Assembly: GCF_024741135.1 (NCBI RefSeq)
Contig: NZ_JANSUY010000011.1
Span: 1 to 64,000, forward strand
Origin: Aquiflexum gelatinilyticum
GTDB lineage: Bacteria; Bacteroidota; Bacteroidia; Cytophagales; Cyclobacteriaceae
Direction of reading: 5' to 3'
DNA length: 64,000 nt
The notes under the pieces were generated by a model. That model saw only the letters and a list, made by a program, of their open reading frames with translations, made no database searches and was not told the DNA's origin. A program made the translations under genes and the position numbers. Below are positions 62,417-64,000 of the stretch, piece by piece. How positions within the stretch are numbered: the first letter of the stretch is position 1; every line of letters begins with the position of its first letter.

Positions 62417-64000
62417 ATGAAAACAACTTTACTCTTTTTCTTATGTCTTATTGGCCAATCACTTTCGGCCAAAACAATTACAGTCACCAATGGGAATGAT
62501 GCCGGTCTGGGAAGTTTAAGAAATGCCTTAGAACAGACTCGGGATGGGGATGTCATTGAGTTTTCCGGCGTTGAGGAGGTGACCCTTATTTCTAGTATCC
62601 TAAACATCAATGAAAATGTGACCATAAAAGGGAATGGCACCACCCTGCGGGCAAATTTTTCGCCCCTCATGAAGGTAGCGACAAATGCCACTGTCCGTTG
62701 GGAGAGGTTTAATTTTGAGGTCCCTTCAAATTCTTTCAGCCAATTGGTATCCCCTAAAAAAGCCAGAGTGATATTTGAGGTTTGCCGTGGCCAATGGGAA
62801 AACCCAAATCCATCTATGACCAATACATCCAAAAACAGTACTGAAATAGTGATGGAAGAATTACGTAAAGGAGGGGGAATCAATTATTTTGTAACTCCCT
62901 GCCCTGATCCTGATAACTGTGGTGGTGGCGGTGGCGGTGGTGGTGGTGACAACCCTAGTTGTTCCATTTCAGTAATTACCCGCAATATTACTGTTCAGTT
63001 ATCATCCGGAGGCAATGTCACAATCACACCAGACCAGATCAATAATGGTTCCACTGGAACTTGTGGCCCGATCTCCTTCAGCCTTAGCAGAACTTTTTTT
63101 ACGTGTGATGAAATCGGACCTAACATTGTTACCCTCTCGGTTATTGATGCCAATGGCAGTATTTCTAATGCCTCGGCTACCGTAACCGTGGTGGATAATA
63201 CTGCGCCGAGTATCGCCTCACCACAGCCTGTTGTTGTAAATACATCCAATTGTACCGCAAACGTGTCCTTAACAACACCGCCTGTACTTGACGCATGTGG
63301 TATCTCCTCCATCACCCGCAACCCAAGTACCAACACTTTCCCTGTAGGAGTTACATCAGTTGTATGGACGGTAACAGATGTCAACGGCAATACCGCTACT
63401 ACCACACAAACAGTTACCGTACGTGATGCGACGCCCCCTGCTTTCACCACTACACCCCAAAATATTACTGTAAACGGTGCACCGAATTGTGCCACCGTTT
63501 CGTTAACACCACCCTCCGCTTCAGACAATTGCGGTAATACTTCAATCACCCGCAGTCCCGAGGGCAACAACTTCTGTATTGGAACAACTTCTGTAGTGTG
63601 GACGGCCACTGACGCCAGTGGCAATACCGCCACGATAACGCAAAATGTAACTGTACGTGATGTAACGCCACCTACTTTCACCACCACACCACAAAATCTT
63701 ACAGTAAATGGCGCACCAAATTGTACCGCTGTTACTCTTTCAACCCCGGCAGCAACTGATAATTGGAGTAACGTAACCATCACCAGCAACGTAGCCAGTG
63801 GATCGTCATTTTGTATTGGAACAACTGCTGTTGTGTGGACCGCAACGGATGCCAGCGGCAACACCGCTACTTTTACACAAACCATAACTGTACGTGATGT
63901 AACGCCGCCTATGGTTACCACGCCACAACCTGTAAACGTAAATGGTGCACCATGCACGGCGGTTGTCAACTTAACGCTCCCTGCGGCCACCGATAATACT
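62417..64000 (+). CDS. large secreted HYR-repeat protein, 3' end outside window
   Basis: The frame stays open for 528 codons to the window edge. Residues 1-18 are a signal peptide (SLSA). Residues 19-160 look like a beta-helix start of the CSLREA kind (ITVTNGNDAGLGSLRNALEQ). A nine-glycine linker (169-177) follows. After that come hyalin-type HYR repeats of about 78 residues, each opening with VRDxTPP (near 258, 335, 413 and 492) and holding FCIGTTSVVWTATDASGNTA. Such proteins are adhesins or cell-surface structures, usually ending in a type IX sorting or gliding-type domain, which would lie beyond the edge. GC content is visibly higher than in neighbours. Confidence 0.9.
   Translation, partial: MKTTLLFFLCLIGQSLSAKTITVTNGNDAGLGSLRNALEQTRDGDVIEFSGVEEVTLISSILNINENVTIKGNGTTLRANFSPLMKVATNATVRWERFNFEVPSNSFSQLVSPKKARVIFEVCRGQWENPNPSMTNTSKNSTEIVMEELRKGGGINYFVTPCPDPDNCGGGGGGGGGDNPSCSISVITRNITVQLSSGGNVTITPDQINNGSTGTCGPISFSLSRTFFTCDEIGPNIVTLSVIDANGSISNASATVTVVDNTAPSIASPQPVVVNTSNCTANVSLTTPPVLDACGISSITRNPSTNTFPVGVTSVVWTVTDVNGNTATTTQTVTVRDATPPAFTTTPQNITVNGAPNCATVSLTPPSASDNCGNTSITRSPEGNNFCIGTTSVVWTATDASGNTATITQNVTVRDVTPPTFTTTPQNLTVNGAPNCTAVTLSTPAATDNWSNVTITSNVASGSSFCIGTTAVVWTATDASGNTATFTQTITVRDVTPPMVTTPQPVNVNGAPCTAVVNLTLPAATDNT
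63188..64000 (+). repeat. HYR-encoding tandem repeats, about 234 bp each
   Basis: DNA blocks such as ACTGTACGTGATGTAACGCC and AATGGTGCACCAAATTGT-like stretches recur at roughly 234-237 base intervals. The repeats are imperfect; a minus-strand frame (62995-63990) stays open because of their composition. Confidence 0.85.

Noticed and set aside
62995-63990. 331-codon minus-strand frame opposite the HYR repeats
   Set aside because: The plus strand encodes an uninterrupted signal peptide, linker and HYR repeats. The reverse frame is open only because of repeat composition.

Overview
This window comes from a member of the Bacteroidota, most likely the Cytophagales/Cyclobacteriaceae (an Algoriphagus-like marine or aquatic relative). 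That assignment is inferred from several things seen in the sequence. The 16S 5' end has the Bacteroidota form. Several promoters match the Bacteroidota sigma factor pattern (TTTG, 18-20 bp, TAnnTTTG), and the ones before stable RNAs are the clearest. Shine-Dalgarno sequences are few. Typical family content includes TonB receptors, SO2930-type lipoproteins, Reg_prop sensor kinases, TPR-HTH regulators, a two-subunit methylmalonyl-CoA mutase and ExbB-ExbD-ExbD loci. Base composition is AT-rich and fairly even, except for the last gene, a repetitive HYR-type surface protein that is visibly richer in GC.

Layout. 1-531: the 5' end of an rRNA operon leaving to the left, and tRNA-Arg. 0.6-12 kb: a beta-barrel protein, rpoN with a PAP2-like gene, asnS, two MFS transporters flanking NAD(P)HX repair, and an ExbB/ExbD energy-transduction operon. 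12-18.4 kb: tRNA-Ser, then a tightly overlapped seven-gene leftward operon (two glycosyltransferases, a small protein, a SpoIIE phosphatase, a polysaccharide deacetylase, a TatD nuclease, asparaginase). 18.4-22.5 kb: ruvC, a Crp/Fnr regulator, and a pair of lipoproteins (beta-helix plus a protein with two CxxCH sites) known to travel together but without a known function. 22.5-30 kb: an M1 peptidase, a TonB receptor, a tandem tRNA-Val pair with a GIY-YIG nuclease gene set between duplicated tRNA 3' halves, and small envelope proteins including a recent tandem duplication.

30-47 kb: an ALDH7-type dehydrogenase, a DUF4421 protein preceded by a candidate small RNA or attenuator, an aminotransferase, a MarR regulator next to a ferredoxin reductase and ferredoxin, a Kef-type antiporter, methylmalonyl-CoA mutase (both subunits) with its chaperone MeaB, and dnaA between them. 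47-60 kb: HemJ-like protein, SCO and cytochrome c; a class IV aminotransferase; an FtsX-type ABC exporter with histidine-rich loops, a DUF3299-like protein and a response-regulator kinase; a large Reg_prop sensor kinase; sucD. 60-64 kb: a TPR-membrane-HTH regulator, tandem TGTCCGGT repeats, a 38-residue membrane protein, and the start of a large HYR-repeat secreted protein that runs off the window.

The most unusual structures are the tRNA-Val/GIY-YIG cassette with its exact 61-bp flanking repeat, the beta-helix/cytochrome-like lipoprotein pair, the candidate metal-linked ABC/two-component cluster, the TPR-HTH/small protein/HYR locus, and the promoter-terminator unit at 32.84-33.0 kb. No CRISPR array, complete insertion sequence or prophage was seen.
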